Part shown: positions 17,005 through 26,389 of the stretch, piece by piece
Numbering within the stretch: the first letter of the stretch is position 1
Layout of the letters: every line of letters starts with the position of its first letter
Assembly (NCBI GenBank): GCA_036170535.1
Contig: JAVHPJ010000242.1
Span: forward strand, 11,997 to 75,996
DNA from: SSF53 sp036170535
Lineage (GTDB): Bacteria; Spirochaetota; Leptospiria; Leptospirales; Leptonemataceae
Length of the DNA: 64,000 nucleotides
Reading direction: 5' to 3'
Made by a program: the position numbers and the translations under genes
Notes under the pieces: generated by a model
Seen by the model: the letters and a program-made list of their open reading frames with translations, nothing else
Database searches by the model: none
What the model was told of the DNA's origin: nothing

Positions 17005-18036
17005 CTAGTAAAACATCTGCAAATCGGCCAGCCGGGCGCGCAGGACTTCGTTTTCCTTAAACGGCCGGTATTCGACCGCCAGCCGTGAGCCCTTGCGGAC
17101 CTCGATCACGTAGTCCCGGCCGAGTTTTTCCGAAAGGTGATACAGGCTCATCAACTCCGCGAGGTCTTCCGCCCAGATCTGCGAGCCGTAGACGGAGGCG
17201 AAGGGACTTTCCTTTAACTGCGCGTAGAGTCGCGGCGCTTCGGCGAGCGGGATTTTGGGACCGTCATTAAAGCCGTAAAAGGTCACCTCGCGGCGCAGGG
17301 GATAATCGAAGGCCGGGCGCGGCGTATTGTAGTTGGCCCAGTAGGGCGCAATATAGTTGCCCGCGGAAGGCAGGCGTTCCTGGTACGTGCGCACGGCGGG
17401 TTCAATGTACGGCGAGATGCGCAGCGTTAAATCAGCCACGTGCGCCATTTCGTGCAGCAGAATGTAGAGCCACGCCGGATCGTCGCCGCTCATTCGAATC
17501 TTCACTTCCAGTCCGGAATCGTCCGGTACAAAAATCGTCTGCTCGCGACGGGTCAAGAGCTCGGCGACTGTCATATTCAAGGTGCGCGGGTGAAAGACGA
17601 TAAACGCGTACAGGCCGCCATTGTGGTCGAGCACCCAGTCGGTCAGGCCATTTGACGCGAAGTCGTTTACAAAATACAGGCCGACCACGCGGCGCTGCAG
17701 GATCTCCGCATGCAGGCGCGGCAGGGCCGCAATGCAGCGGCGAATTAACTCCAGCTCGCGAGCATTGGGCGTATAAGGCGTATAATCCAGGCCGTCCAGC
17801 TCGCGCAGGTATTCGAGGGCCGGCTGCGGCGGCGCGCCTACGCGACTTTGCGCCGCAGAGCCGGGGCGAAAGTCATAGGCCGATAGTTGCCGATACGGGC
17901 GTTCGCCTTCCGGCGGCGCTTCGGGAAATGCGCTGCAGGCGATGGCCGCGCACAGCAGCGTCGCCGCCGCGCGGGCGATCCAGGCGCCAGGGCCGCCGGA
18001 GCGGCGGCGGATGCTTTCCAGTTGCCTTGTGTGCAT
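17005..18036 (-). CDS. putative HExxH zinc-metalloprotease lipoprotein
   Basis: 343 residues. N-terminal hydrophobic segment with AAIACS as a candidate lipobox (about residue 35), so likely a periplasm-facing lipoprotein. The catalytic-type motif LLHEMAHVAD is at about residue 195 and WAEDLAELM, about 90 residues later, could give the third zinc ligand as in gluzincins. YDFRPGSAAQSR and YIAPYWANY are otherwise unfamiliar. GGGAG lies 10 bases before ATG 18036. The gene is 81 bases downstream of the 1809-residue kinase/cyclase on the same strand and may share its transcript. Substrate unknown. Confidence 0.7.
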   Translation of the reverse strand: MHTRQLESIRRRSGGPGAWIARAAATLLCAAIACSAFPEAPPEGERPYRQLSAYDFRPGSAAQSRVGAPPQPALEYLRELDGLDYTPYTPNARELELIRRCIAALPRLHAEILQRRVVGLYFVNDFASNGLTDWVLDHNGGLYAFIVFHPRTLNMTVAELLTRREQTIFVPDDSGLEVKIRMSGDDPAWLYILLHEMAHVADLTLRISPYIEPAVRTYQERLPSAGNYIAPYWANYNTPRPAFDYPLRREVTFYGFNDGPKIPLAEAPRLYAQLKESPFASVYGSQIWAEDLAELMSLYHLSEKLGRDYVIEVRKGSRLAVEYRPFKENEVLRARLADLQMFY

Positions 18037-18116
18037 GTTTGTCGGACTCCCGCCGCGCCAGCGAGCGCGTTAACTCTACTCTGACGCTGGTTGCGCCGCT
18101 GGCAAGCAAAAGCGCC

Positions 18117-21100
18117 CTACTTATTGCGCATCACCACCACGCCCTTCCAGTCGGCCGGCACGCCCGAGCGCGCGAGCTTGTCGCATCGGTCGCGATACAT
18201 GGCGGAGGCGAGGTCGTGCGGGTTCCGATCAAGCACGGTTGCAAAGGCCTCGCTCGCGTCGCGAAAGCGCTGTTCCGTGTACAATTGCACCGCCTGCTCG
18301 AACTCGGTCAGAGTCGCGAGTTTGGCGTCCGCGTCACGGAGTCCCGCGGAGAGCGCTTCGTAGAGTATGGCCGGCGCCTTTTTGCCTTTAACCTGCACCC
18401 GGTCGAGCAGGCGAAACTGCACGGCCGGCGGCGTCTTCAGCCGCTCGTAGGCCGCGCCGCTTACAATGATCGGCGCGCCGTAGACCTTCGTCAGACTCTC
18501 CAGTCGCGACGCAAGATTCACCGCGTCTGAAATCACCGTGCCCTGCACGCGCGTGGCCTCGCCGATCATGCCAAGCATCAGTTCGCCGGTATTGAGGCCG
18601 ATGCCGGTCTCAACCGGGCGATAGCCGGCGCGCGCGCGTTGATCGTTGTAATCGGCCAGCGACTTCTGCATGGCGATGGCGCCGCCGAGGGCGTCGTCGG
18701 CCGTTTCAAACAAGGCCATGACGGCGTCGCCAATATACTTATCGATAAATCCGCGATGCTGACGTATCGCCGGTCCCACGCGACTCAGGTAGCTGTTAAT
18801 GAACCTGAAGTTTTCTTCCGGCGTCATCTGCTCGGACAACGCCGTAAAGGCGCGAATGTCCGAAAAAAGCACCGTCATCTCGCGCTGGATGTTCTGGCCC
18901 AGCGTCACGTCGGCGATGCTTTTAAGTCCCAGCGTGGAGAGCAGCTCCGTCGGCACAAACAACGTTGCGGCGCGATTTAATTCGCGTTCCGCACTCCGCG
19001 CCAGGCGTTCCTGTTCCAGCGCCGCTTCCAGATTGGAATACAGCCGCGCATTTTCCAGCGCCGATGCTATCTGACCGCTGAGTATATTCAACGCATCCTG
19101 ACGTTCCGGGCTGAATGCGCCGGGCGCGCTGTTATTTTCCAGATACAAGACGCCGATGAGTTTGCCCTGCAGGATGATCGGTCGGGCGAGCGCGGAACGG
19201 GTCTGGTTTTCCGCCACGCAGGGATCTTCGCGATACGCGCCCTCGTTGGCGGCGTCGTGCAGCACCACCGGCTGGCGCGTGCGCGCGGCGTAGTGAATAA
19301 TGGACGCTGGCAGATGTTTCGCCTCTTCCAGGGGCGTCGACAACATGACCGCCGCTTCCTGGCGCGTGATCTCGCCCTCCGCTTCCACCAACAGTCGGCC
19401 GTCTTTTTCGAGCACGAGGGCGCCGCGCTGCGCGCCGGCGTTTTCCATGACAATGCGCATCATGCTTTTGAGCAGCTCAGGCAAATGCAGTTCGCCGGCG
19501 ATGGCGGCCGCCGCCTTTAAGACCGTGTGCGTATCCAGCGCGCTGGATGAGCCGCTTGACGTGACGGTCATCGCGGTCGCATGCGCCGTCAGAGTCATGG
19601 AGCCCTGCTCGGTTTCCAGGGCCGGCCGCGGCGCGGTTTCTTCGTTCCACTCGCCGGCCTCCAGAGCGCGTATTAATTCCTGATTGGCCAGTTCAATATC
19701 GTTGGCGCGCGCGGAGGCGCGGCAGGCGAGATACGCGGCGCGCGCATCTTCGAGATACAAAGCAGCGAATCGATTTTTGCGCAGCGAACGATAATACCGC
19801 GCAGCGAGTTCGTTGGCCAGGCCCTCGAACAAAGTAAATCCGCCGGAACGCGCCGCAGCGATCGCCCGATCATAGCGATCCATGGCGAGGCCGTGATCGT
19901 GACTCACGCGGGCCTGCTCGGCTTCGATCAGTTCCAGCAAGTGTTTGAAATTCGCCGGCGAGCGTTCGGCCCAGACGCGCAATTTTTCATAATGCCCGGC
20001 TTGCTGATCCAGGTAGTGTTTGCGTTTGGCATCCGAACGTTCCTCGGCGGCCAGTCCCAGCAGCGCGAGCGCGCGGTAGAAGACCAGCATCTGTACGGCC
20101 AGCGAGCCCGCCGCCGCGCCCTGGTAGCGAATCGCGAGGTCCGCAAATTCCAGGGCGTGACCGTAGGAGCCGAATAGAGCGGCGAGCGAGGCCTTGGTGA
20201 AGTACAGATAAAAGAGCCCGTTGGCGTTACCCGACTGGCGCCACTGTTGCAGCGTTTCTTCCTCATTGAACTTTTGTCCGACCAGACGCCACTTGCTCTT
20301 TGAGTCGCCCTGCAGATTCAAAAGATATTGCCAGGCGATGTTGTTCAGCTCAAGCGCGTGGCGTTGACCGCACTTAAACAGCGCATTGTAATATTTTTCA
20401 AAGCTGCGGCTCGTTGTGGAGAGTTTGCGATATCCGGTCCAGAGCGGCGTGGCGTTTAAGAGATGCAGGCACTGCGAGGCGTAGACCAGGTCGCCCACGT
20501 CCAGGCCGCTCTGGAAGGCTTGCTGCAGATGCTCTTCCTTCTGGCTTACATGACTGGTCCAGTGCGAGATCGCAGCGGCGTAAAGATACAGCGAACGGCA
20601 CCGTAGTTCGCGCGCGTTCATTTTTTCGGTAAGATCCAATGCCAGTCGGCCGAAGGTGGCGCCGCCCGTCGGATCATCCAATTCGCCCGCCAGAAGCGCG
20701 CCAAAAGCGCAAAAGGCGAACGCCGAAGGCGGGGCGAGGCCCTTATCCAGCGTGAGTTCAATCAGCCTGGCGATGATGCGCGGATAAAGCGGCGACGAAA
20801 GCAGAAACGCCGGCAAACTAATCTGCATCAGGAGTTTCATCGCCGCCAGCGCCGATTCGTCTTTCATGGGCGGTATGTTCAAAAGCGATTCCGGCGAACG
20901 ACCGCCGATGCGTTTGCGCATGCGCAAGATTTCGGAGACGGCGTCGCCTGCGCGGCGGGAAAGCTTCACGCCCAGGGCCTCGGCCGCTTCGAGTCCGGCG
21001 TTCACGGCTTCTTCCGGGCGATTTTGTCCGGTGCTGATGGCAATGCGACTTTCGTAGACGCTCAGCTTTTCCAGACCGGTGCGGGCTTTTTTGAGCACCA

Positions 21101-23546
21101 CCTCAAAGTGACGGTCGGCGCGCGGCAGATCATTCAGCAGGTAATAGGTTTGGCCCAGTTCCAGATTGGTTTGAATGTAGAGTTCGTAGCGGATTTCGAG
21201 CGCGTTGGCGGGCAAGAGGTCCAGCGCGATACCGAAAAAACGCAGCGCCTCGTCGTAGGCCGTGGCGTGTTTCGCCTTGCGCCCGGCGGCGAAGTTCCAT
21301 TCCGCCAGTTCAATGCGGCGCTGCGCATCGTCTTCCAGATCGCGACCCACATCGAGATGATTCGCGATTTCGATGATGCGCTCGTCGCGTTCTTCGTGCG
21401 AAAGTCCGTCCAGATACGTGCGGCCGATGCGCAGGTGCAGTTCCATGCGCTCGTCTTCGCGCAGGAGCGCGTAGGCCGCCTGCTGCACGCGATCGTGCGC
21501 AAAACGCAGGCTCAGTTGCGCCGCGGATTCCGGGTCGGTTGCAGCATATTTGTAGCTGCTGTCGCCGGGAATCAACAGGCCCTCAGCGATCGGCGCGGAG
21601 AGCCGGCGGATTACGTTCGCGGGAGCGTCGGCCAGCGCCAGACTGAAGAGGCGCAGATTAAAGCGCGCGCCCATGCATGCGGCGAGCTTTAACAAATAGC
21701 GCACATCGTCGCTGAAACGTCCCAGCTTCTCTACGAGCAGGGCGACCACGTCGCCGGACATGCCGCGCGCCTGGATCTCGGCCATGTCCCAGGTCCATTC
21801 GCGTCGGTCTTGATCAAAGCGAATCAACTCCGACTCGCACAGGTTCTTGAGCAGTTCGCCGATAAAGAACGGATTGCCTTCGGTTTTCTGAAAGACGAAT
21901 TGGGTGAGGTCTTCCGCCGCGCCGGCTTTTTTGTAAAATGCGTCCTGGATCAGACGACCGGCGTCCGACAGGCGCAAGGGCGCGAGCGTGAGCGACTCGA
22001 CCGGCGCCTGCATATTGCGCAGTTCCTCGAGCAAATGCGCCAGCGGATGAACCTCGTTCACTTCGTTGTCGCGGTACGCGCCGAATATTAAGAGATGCCC
22101 GCTGTCCGGATCGGTTAAAAGGGCCTTGAGCAACGCCAGCGTTGCGCGATCGGCCCACTGTAAATCGTCCAGGAATAAAACGAGCGGATGATCGGCGCGT
22201 GCGAGGGCGCGGATAAAACTGCGAAACACATGAAAGAAGCGATTTTGCGATTCGGTCGGCGAAAGTTCCGGCAGGGGCGCCTGCTCGCCCACGATCAATT
22301 CCAACTCCGGAATCAGATCGATCAATGCCTGACCGTTCATGCCGAAGGATTCCACGAGCCGATCGCGCCATTGCTTGATGCGGGCCTCGTTTTCCGTGAG
22401 CGCGGAACGCACCCATTCGGAAAGCGCTTGAATGAGCGCGCTGAAGGGAACGTCGCGTTTGAACTGATCGAATTTTCCCGCGACGAAGACGCCCCCGCTT
22501 TTAGCAATCGGCTTATGAATTTCGTTAATCAGCGCGGACTTGCCGACGCCGGAATGTCCGGCGATGAGCATGAGTCGACGTTCGCCCTGCGTAATCTTTC
22601 CAAAGACGCCGAAGAGTCGATCAATCTCGCGTTCGCGACCGTAGAGCTTCTGCGGCAGTTGAAACGCGTCTGAAAAATCGTGAGCGCCCGGGGCGAATTC
22701 GGAAATCGCGCCGCTCGCGCTCAGTTCGTCAAGGCAGCGGTCCAGATCCGCGATCAGTCCGGCCGCGCTCAGATAGCGTTCTTCTGCCGTCTTGGCCAGC
22801 AGCTTTAATACGATGCGCTGCACGCTGGGCGGAACTTGCGCTCCATTTGCGCTGTGCGCGGGCGAGGCGGGCGGACGGGCGATATGGTTATGCACCATTT
22901 CAAGCGCATCGTCCGTGCGAAACGGCGGCGCGCCGGTTAACATTTCGTAATAGGTAGCGCCCAGGGAATAAAAGTCCGTGCGGTAGTCGATCTGGCGATT
23001 CATGCGGCCCGTTTGCTCGGGAGACATGTAAGCAAGCGTGCCTTCGAGGCGTCCCGGCGCATCCACTGCCGCGCTTTCGCGCGCGATGCGGGTGGAGATG
23101 CCGAAGTCGATGAAACGCGTCGTCTGGCCGTCCGGCGCGATTACCACGTTCTGCGGTTTAATATCTTTATGAATTACGCCGCGCCGGTGAATCTGATCCA
23201 GCGCACGTGCGAGGGAGACGGCCAGCTTGAGAAAACGATCCAGTCCGAGTTGCTCGCGGTGCAGCAGCTCCGCAAGCGACTCGCCGCCGACGTCTTCGTA
23301 GACGAGTGCGAAGCCGTTGCTGCAGGGTTCGAGCGCGTAGTAGCGGAGCGCGCCAGCCGCATCCAGCGCGGCGCCAATTTCATATTCGCGACGCAGGCGC
23401 GCCGCCTCGCTGCGCGCTGGATGGCGCTGGCGCAGCATCTTAATAAGCACGGGCGCGTTATCGCGCAGGCGCGTCGCGCGGACCACGACCGAGCTTTTGC
23501 TCGAGTAAATCTCTGCCGATGTTCGGTAACCCGCAAGTGAAGACAC
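18117..23546 (-). CDS. Ser/Thr kinase-AAA ATPase-GAF-adenylate cyclase
   Basis: 1809-residue cytoplasmic signalling protein. Order: protein kinase (1-265) with HRRGVIHKDIKPQN and FIDFGIS; STAND-like ATPase with Walker A GHSGVGKS (about 330) and FLDDLQWAD; a long helical repeat region (about 700-1300); GAF (about 1340-1480); class III cyclase (about 1550-1720) with metal Asp in LFSDIRAFT and DKYIGDAVM, and NLASRLE; then a short TPR-like tail. The Lys in DKYIGD and Asp in VISDAVN favour ATP over GTP. Such trifunctional proteins are known in Leptospira and cyanobacteria. The start is GTG 23546, 5 residues before the family's usual GY motif; no Shine-Dalgarno is visible. Confidence 0.93.
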   Translation of the reverse strand: MSSLAGYRTSAEIYSSKSSVVVRATRLRDNAPVLIKMLRQRHPARSEAARLRREYEIGAALDAAGALRYYALEPCSNGFALVYEDVGGESLAELLHREQLGLDRFLKLAVSLARALDQIHRRGVIHKDIKPQNVVIAPDGQTTRFIDFGISTRIARESAAVDAPGRLEGTLAYMSPEQTGRMNRQIDYRTDFYSLGATYYEMLTGAPPFRTDDALEMVHNHIARPPASPAHSANGAQVPPSVQRIVLKLLAKTAEERYLSAAGLIADLDRCLDELSASGAISEFAPGAHDFSDAFQLPQKLYGREREIDRLFGVFGKITQGERRLMLIAGHSGVGKSALINEIHKPIAKSGGVFVAGKFDQFKRDVPFSALIQALSEWVRSALTENEARIKQWRDRLVESFGMNGQALIDLIPELELIVGEQAPLPELSPTESQNRFFHVFRSFIRALARADHPLVLFLDDLQWADRATLALLKALLTDPDSGHLLIFGAYRDNEVNEVHPLAHLLEELRNMQAPVESLTLAPLRLSDAGRLIQDAFYKKAGAAEDLTQFVFQKTEGNPFFIGELLKNLCESELIRFDQDRREWTWDMAEIQARGMSGDVVALLVEKLGRFSDDVRYLLKLAACMGARFNLRLFSLALADAPANVIRRLSAPIAEGLLIPGDSSYKYAATDPESAAQLSLRFAHDRVQQAAYALLREDERMELHLRIGRTYLDGLSHEERDERIIEIANHLDVGRDLEDDAQRRIELAEWNFAAGRKAKHATAYDEALRFFGIALDLLPANALEIRYELYIQTNLELGQTYYLLNDLPRADRHFEVVLKKARTGLEKLSVYESRIAISTGQNRPEEAVNAGLEAAEALGVKLSRRAGDAVSEILRMRKRIGGRSPESLLNIPPMKDESALAAMKLLMQISLPAFLLSSPLYPRIIARLIELTLDKGLAPPSAFAFCAFGALLAGELDDPTGGATFGRLALDLTEKMNARELRCRSLYLYAAAISHWTSHVSQKEEHLQQAFQSGLDVGDLVYASQCLHLLNATPLWTGYRKLSTTSRSFEKYYNALFKCGQRHALELNNIAWQYLLNLQGDSKSKWRLVGQKFNEEETLQQWRQSGNANGLFYLYFTKASLAALFGSYGHALEFADLAIRYQGAAAGSLAVQMLVFYRALALLGLAAEERSDAKRKHYLDQQAGHYEKLRVWAERSPANFKHLLELIEAEQARVSHDHGLAMDRYDRAIAAARSGGFTLFEGLANELAARYYRSLRKNRFAALYLEDARAAYLACRASARANDIELANQELIRALEAGEWNEETAPRPALETEQGSMTLTAHATAMTVTSSGSSSALDTHTVLKAAAAIAGELHLPELLKSMMRIVMENAGAQRGALVLEKDGRLLVEAEGEITRQEAAVMLSTPLEEAKHLPASIIHYAARTRQPVVLHDAANEGAYREDPCVAENQTRSALARPIILQGKLIGVLYLENNSAPGAFSPERQDALNILSGQIASALENARLYSNLEAALEQERLARSAERELNRAATLFVPTELLSTLGLKSIADVTLGQNIQREMTVLFSDIRAFTALSEQMTPEENFRFINSYLSRVGPAIRQHRGFIDKYIGDAVMALFETADDALGGAIAMQKSLADYNDQRARAGYRPVETGIGLNTGELMLGMIGEATRVQGTVISDAVNLASRLESLTKVYGAPIIVSGAAYERLKTPPAVQFRLLDRVQVKGKKAPAILYEALSAGLRDADAKLATLTEFEQAVQLYTEQRFRDASEAFATVLDRNPHDLASAMYRDRCDKLARSGVPADWKGVVVMRNK

Positions 23547-23656
23547 GATATAGAGACCCGACGCGTGGATTCAAATATTGGCGAGCCGAAATTGATCCGA
23601 CGTTAGTTTTTCGCTATTTCCCTGGCGACGCCCGGGAAAAAAAATTCGAACCTGCG

Positions 23657-23677
23657 CCCGCGCTTATTCGTCGCGGG
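23657..23677 (-). terminator. terminator of the LytS-apyrase operon
   Basis: CCCGCG (23657-23662) and CGCGGG (23672-23677) form a stem 37 bases past the apyrase stop. On the minus strand a run of eight T (A8 at 23637-23644) follows 12 bases later. The distance to the T run is longer than ideal. Confidence 0.45.
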
Positions 23678-23713
23678 TTTCCGCCGCCGACCGGGACGGC
23701 CGTACGTTAAAGT

Positions 23714-24805
23714 TCACGGCGTCGGGCTGCGACACGCCTCGAAGTAATCTGCTGAAACTGCGGCGCCCCGCGGCCAGGACTCTCCGCCGCGCTGGATGCT
23801 TTCTCCGCGCACGGCGTTCAGGAGCGCGGCTTGAAACGCAATCAGGTAACATGCGCGCCGTTCGAGTTCGTTTTGCGCATCGGGCTTGAGTTTTTCACAA
23901 ATTTCCCGACCCAGAGTATTCAGGCGTGCGCGGTTCACGGCGTCTGCGCCGGCCAGATCAAAAACCTTGTTCCAGGGCGCGCCAAGTCCATACAGGGGCG
24001 CCGCGCCCGCGCGTTCGCCGCCGCTGTACAGGCGACAACGCGCGGAATCCAGCTCGGGCGCGAGCAGCGCGTAGCAACGATCAAAACTGATTGTCGCGCG
24101 CGCCGCCGGCGCGCCAGAGGCCGGCGCATAGCAGGCTTGAAATCCGGCCTGCGATTTAAGCCGTTCAAACGTCGCATTCATGCCGCAGGGCGCCGTGCGC
24201 GCCACGCTGGCGCGGTCCTGCGATCCGCTGGCGTATTGCACCGAGGCGCCGCCCGTTTCCAGAATGCTATGTTCGGCGCTGGACTGACGCTCGCGCACCG
24301 CATACCAGGCAAGGCGTCCTTCTTCTTCGCCCGAGATGATCTTGACGCGCGCGCCGGGGAATTCCGCCGCGAGCGCAGCTTGCAGGCCGGATGTGCGCGC
24401 CTCTCGGTCAGCGGCCGGCAGTGCGCGAAAGCCGCCGGTGCCGAGCAGCGCGGCGCCCCGTATGCGTGCGCGCGTTTCGGCGGGCAGTTCGCGCAGCGCA
24501 TCGCGTACGACGGCCAGCGCTCGTTCGGGCGGCAGCGCGGCCAGGCCGCCTTCGGCCGGCACCGCGCGACACGCGCCGGCTTCCGCCTGGCCCGTAGCGG
24601 CGGCGCGCCCGGCCGGCGCCCGACAAATACAGGCGGAGTTTTCGCAAACGCGAGTCACGCCGAAGAGGCACAGCCGCGAACCGGAGGAACCGGCGTCGAG
24701 GACAAGATGCAGCGGCCCGGGCGGCGGGGCCAGGTCGGCGGCGCAGGCTGCGGCCGCTGCGCACAGCAGCACGCCCAGGGCCAGGCTTCGCAGGCTCGCG
24801 TTCAT
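23714..24805 (-). CDS. GDA1/CD39-family apyrase-like lipoprotein
   Basis: 363-residue exported protein. Signal segment with AAAACAAD as a candidate lipobox. The apyrase-conserved regions can be followed in order: LVLDAGSSGSRL (ACR1, phosphate loop), LGTGGFRAL (ACR2), ISGEEEGRLAWYAV (ACR3 with catalytic Glu and Trp), ETGGASVQYA (ACR4) and LYGLGAPWNKVFD (ACR5). Cys pairs suggest an oxidising compartment. Family enzymes hydrolyse NTPs and NDPs outside the cytoplasm. Bacterial members are uncommon (Legionella has one). The start overlaps the stop of the upstream kinase gene by 4 bases, so the two are translationally coupled. Confidence 0.8.
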   Translation of the reverse strand: MNASLRSLALGVLLCAAAAACAADLAPPPGPLHLVLDAGSSGSRLCLFGVTRVCENSACICRAPAGRAAATGQAEAGACRAVPAEGGLAALPPERALAVVRDALRELPAETRARIRGAALLGTGGFRALPAADREARTSGLQAALAAEFPGARVKIISGEEEGRLAWYAVRERQSSAEHSILETGGASVQYASGSQDRASVARTAPCGMNATFERLKSQAGFQACYAPASGAPAARATISFDRCYALLAPELDSARCRLYSGGERAGAAPLYGLGAPWNKVFDLAGADAVNRARLNTLGREICEKLKPDAQNELERRACYLIAFQAALLNAVRGESIQRGGESWPRGAAVSADYFEACRSPTP

Positions 24806-26247
24806 CGGCCGGACTCCGCACCGTGCGCGGCAGGCCGGGCGTCGCGGCCGCCGTGCAGCGCGAGGTTCGGGACTTCGGCGTCCCCGGCGCCCAGCGACGG
24901 TTCCGCCCGGCGATCCGCCAGGCGCAGACGGAGGCGAATGCCGCCGCGCGGGCCTGCGGCGGTTGTGAGTTCCACCCGGTCGAAAAAGTAGCGCAGTCGT
25001 TTACGCACGGTTTCAAGAGCGCGCGCCAGTTTTTCCGGAGTCTGCTGGGAACTCCGATCAAAGACCAGCACCTCAAGGCGCGCGTCCCGCAGGCGCGCAA
25101 GTACGCGCAGCGGGGCGGACGATTCGCGCGCAAAGGCGCTGCGTTTCAGGCTTTCGGCGACGAGCGGTTGCAGGGAAAACGGCGGGATCAATTGGGCGTC
25201 CGGCTGACCGCGCATGCGAAAGCGGACGCTCGGCCGGCCCTCGGCGCGGCCCGCCGCAACTGCTGCGTACTTTTGAAGAAAGTTCCATTCAGCCTCGAAT
25301 GGAATCAGCGCATGGTCCGCCCATTGCACAAAAAAACGATAATTCTCGCCGAGCGCAAGTATTGCGTCTTCGGCCTGACGGATGCGACCGCGCGCCAGCA
25401 TAACATTAATCAAATTTAAAGAGTTGAGCAGAAAGTGCGGACTCATCCGTTCCTGCAAGGCTGCGAGTTTGGCCAGTTCCAGTTCGGCGTTTCGGGCGCG
25501 CAGCTGAGCTTCCGCGCCGGTACGGCGGTTCAGCTCCGTCTCCACGCGCAATTCGATCTCATCAATCGTGCGCAGGCGCGCCTGGGCCAGTCGCTCCACG
25601 CGCCCGCGTGCGCGGGCGAGTCGGCGGGCGTGCAGCTGATTGGTTTGAATGACTGCGAGCAGAAAGAGTATGAACATAATGGCCACCAGCGCGTACATGA
25701 GCGGTCGCACCATGTCGCCCTGTTCGTCGCTAAGCGTGCGCCAGCCGGCGCTTGCGTTTTCGAGCGGGATCGCCAGCAGCATGGCAACTATAGTGATGCC
25801 AAAGGCCGCGGCGAGCTGACGTTTCTGTTGCGGCGAGTAGAGCAGAATCGGCGCAAACAGCATGATGCAAAAATAAACGGCGGCGCCGGACTCTTCGCCG
25901 GTGAGACAGACTCCGACCACCACATGCAGGTTGCCCCAGAGCATATAGAACAAACTGGCCGCCGCGTGCCGACCGCGCTTATTGAGCCAGGGGCCAACTG
26001 CATATCCGACGCCCATGATGGCGGACGCCACTGCGGCAGTCGGCAATCCAATCCAGTACGTAAAGGCGACATACGGTATCTCTCCCACGAGCGTGAGCAG
26101 GAAGATCTGATTGGCGAAACGTATGCAGCGCTTTTGATCCAGATCGCGCACGCGGGCTGCGCCCAGATCAAACACGCGCGAGAGCTGTCGCGCAAGGACG
26201 CGCAAGGCGGCCAGGAAACTGTCAGCGATCGAACGTGAGGAGATCAT
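24802..26247 (-). CDS. LytS/YesM-type membrane histidine kinase
   Basis: 481 residues from ATG 26247. About six membrane helices (about 40-220), a coiled-coil linker, then the His_kinase (LytS-like) domain with ERMSPHFLLNSLNLINV (phospho-acceptor His about 270) and a HATPase whose N-box is weak (PLVAESLKRSAF) and whose G-box region is degenerate. The long frame to 26640 overlaps the divergent cyclase gene and has a basic, gene-unlike N terminus, so I take the first Met before the membrane region. No LytTR regulator is adjacent. It is coupled to an apyrase-like protein, which could make the pair a sensor and its extracytoplasmic partner; this is inference. Confidence 0.75.
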   Translation of the reverse strand: MISSRSIADSFLAALRVLARQLSRVFDLGAARVRDLDQKRCIRFANQIFLLTLVGEIPYVAFTYWIGLPTAAVASAIMGVGYAVGPWLNKRGRHAAASLFYMLWGNLHVVVGVCLTGEESGAAVYFCIMLFAPILLYSPQQKRQLAAAFGITIVAMLLAIPLENASAGWRTLSDEQGDMVRPLMYALVAIMFILFLLAVIQTNQLHARRLARARGRVERLAQARLRTIDEIELRVETELNRRTGAEAQLRARNAELELAKLAALQERMSPHFLLNSLNLINVMLARGRIRQAEDAILALGENYRFFVQWADHALIPFEAEWNFLQKYAAVAAGRAEGRPSVRFRMRGQPDAQLIPPFSLQPLVAESLKRSAFARESSAPLRVLARLRDARLEVLVFDRSSQQTPEKLARALETVRKRLRYFFDRVELTTAAGPRGGIRLRLRLADRRAEPSLGAGDAEVPNLALHGGRDARPAAHGAESGR

Positions 26248-26304
26248 ATTTTTGCGCCCGTAGACGACAATTGCCGTCTTGTTTCGCTCAAGGCCGGAAC
26301 TCAA

Positions 26305-26338
26305 GCAATACTTTTTAACGGGTAAAACGCAGTATTGC
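26305..26338. promoter_or_regulatory. inverted repeat in the kinase/cyclase divergent region
   Basis: GCAATACT (26305-26312) and AGTATTGC (26331-26338), perfect 8-bp arms with an 18-base AT-rich spacer, lie midway in the 142-base gap between the LytS-like kinase (minus) and the 7TMR-DISM cyclase (plus). A dimeric regulator could bind here and control both genes. Confidence 0.4.
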
Positions 26339-26389
26339 ACGCAACCCGTGCGCGCGAAATAAGTTAGGGACTGCATTTTTAATTGATAA

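Noticed and set aside
23547..23574. Promoter TTGAAT-16-TATATC just upstream of the kinase/cyclase GTG
   Set aside because: The -10 box would abut the start codon, placing the transcript start inside the coding sequence; box matches are only 4 of 6 each.
23831..24991. 386-codon plus-strand frame opposite the apyrase gene
   Set aside because: Arg/Gly/Ala-rich shadow of the GC-rich apyrase gene, with no domain and no start context.
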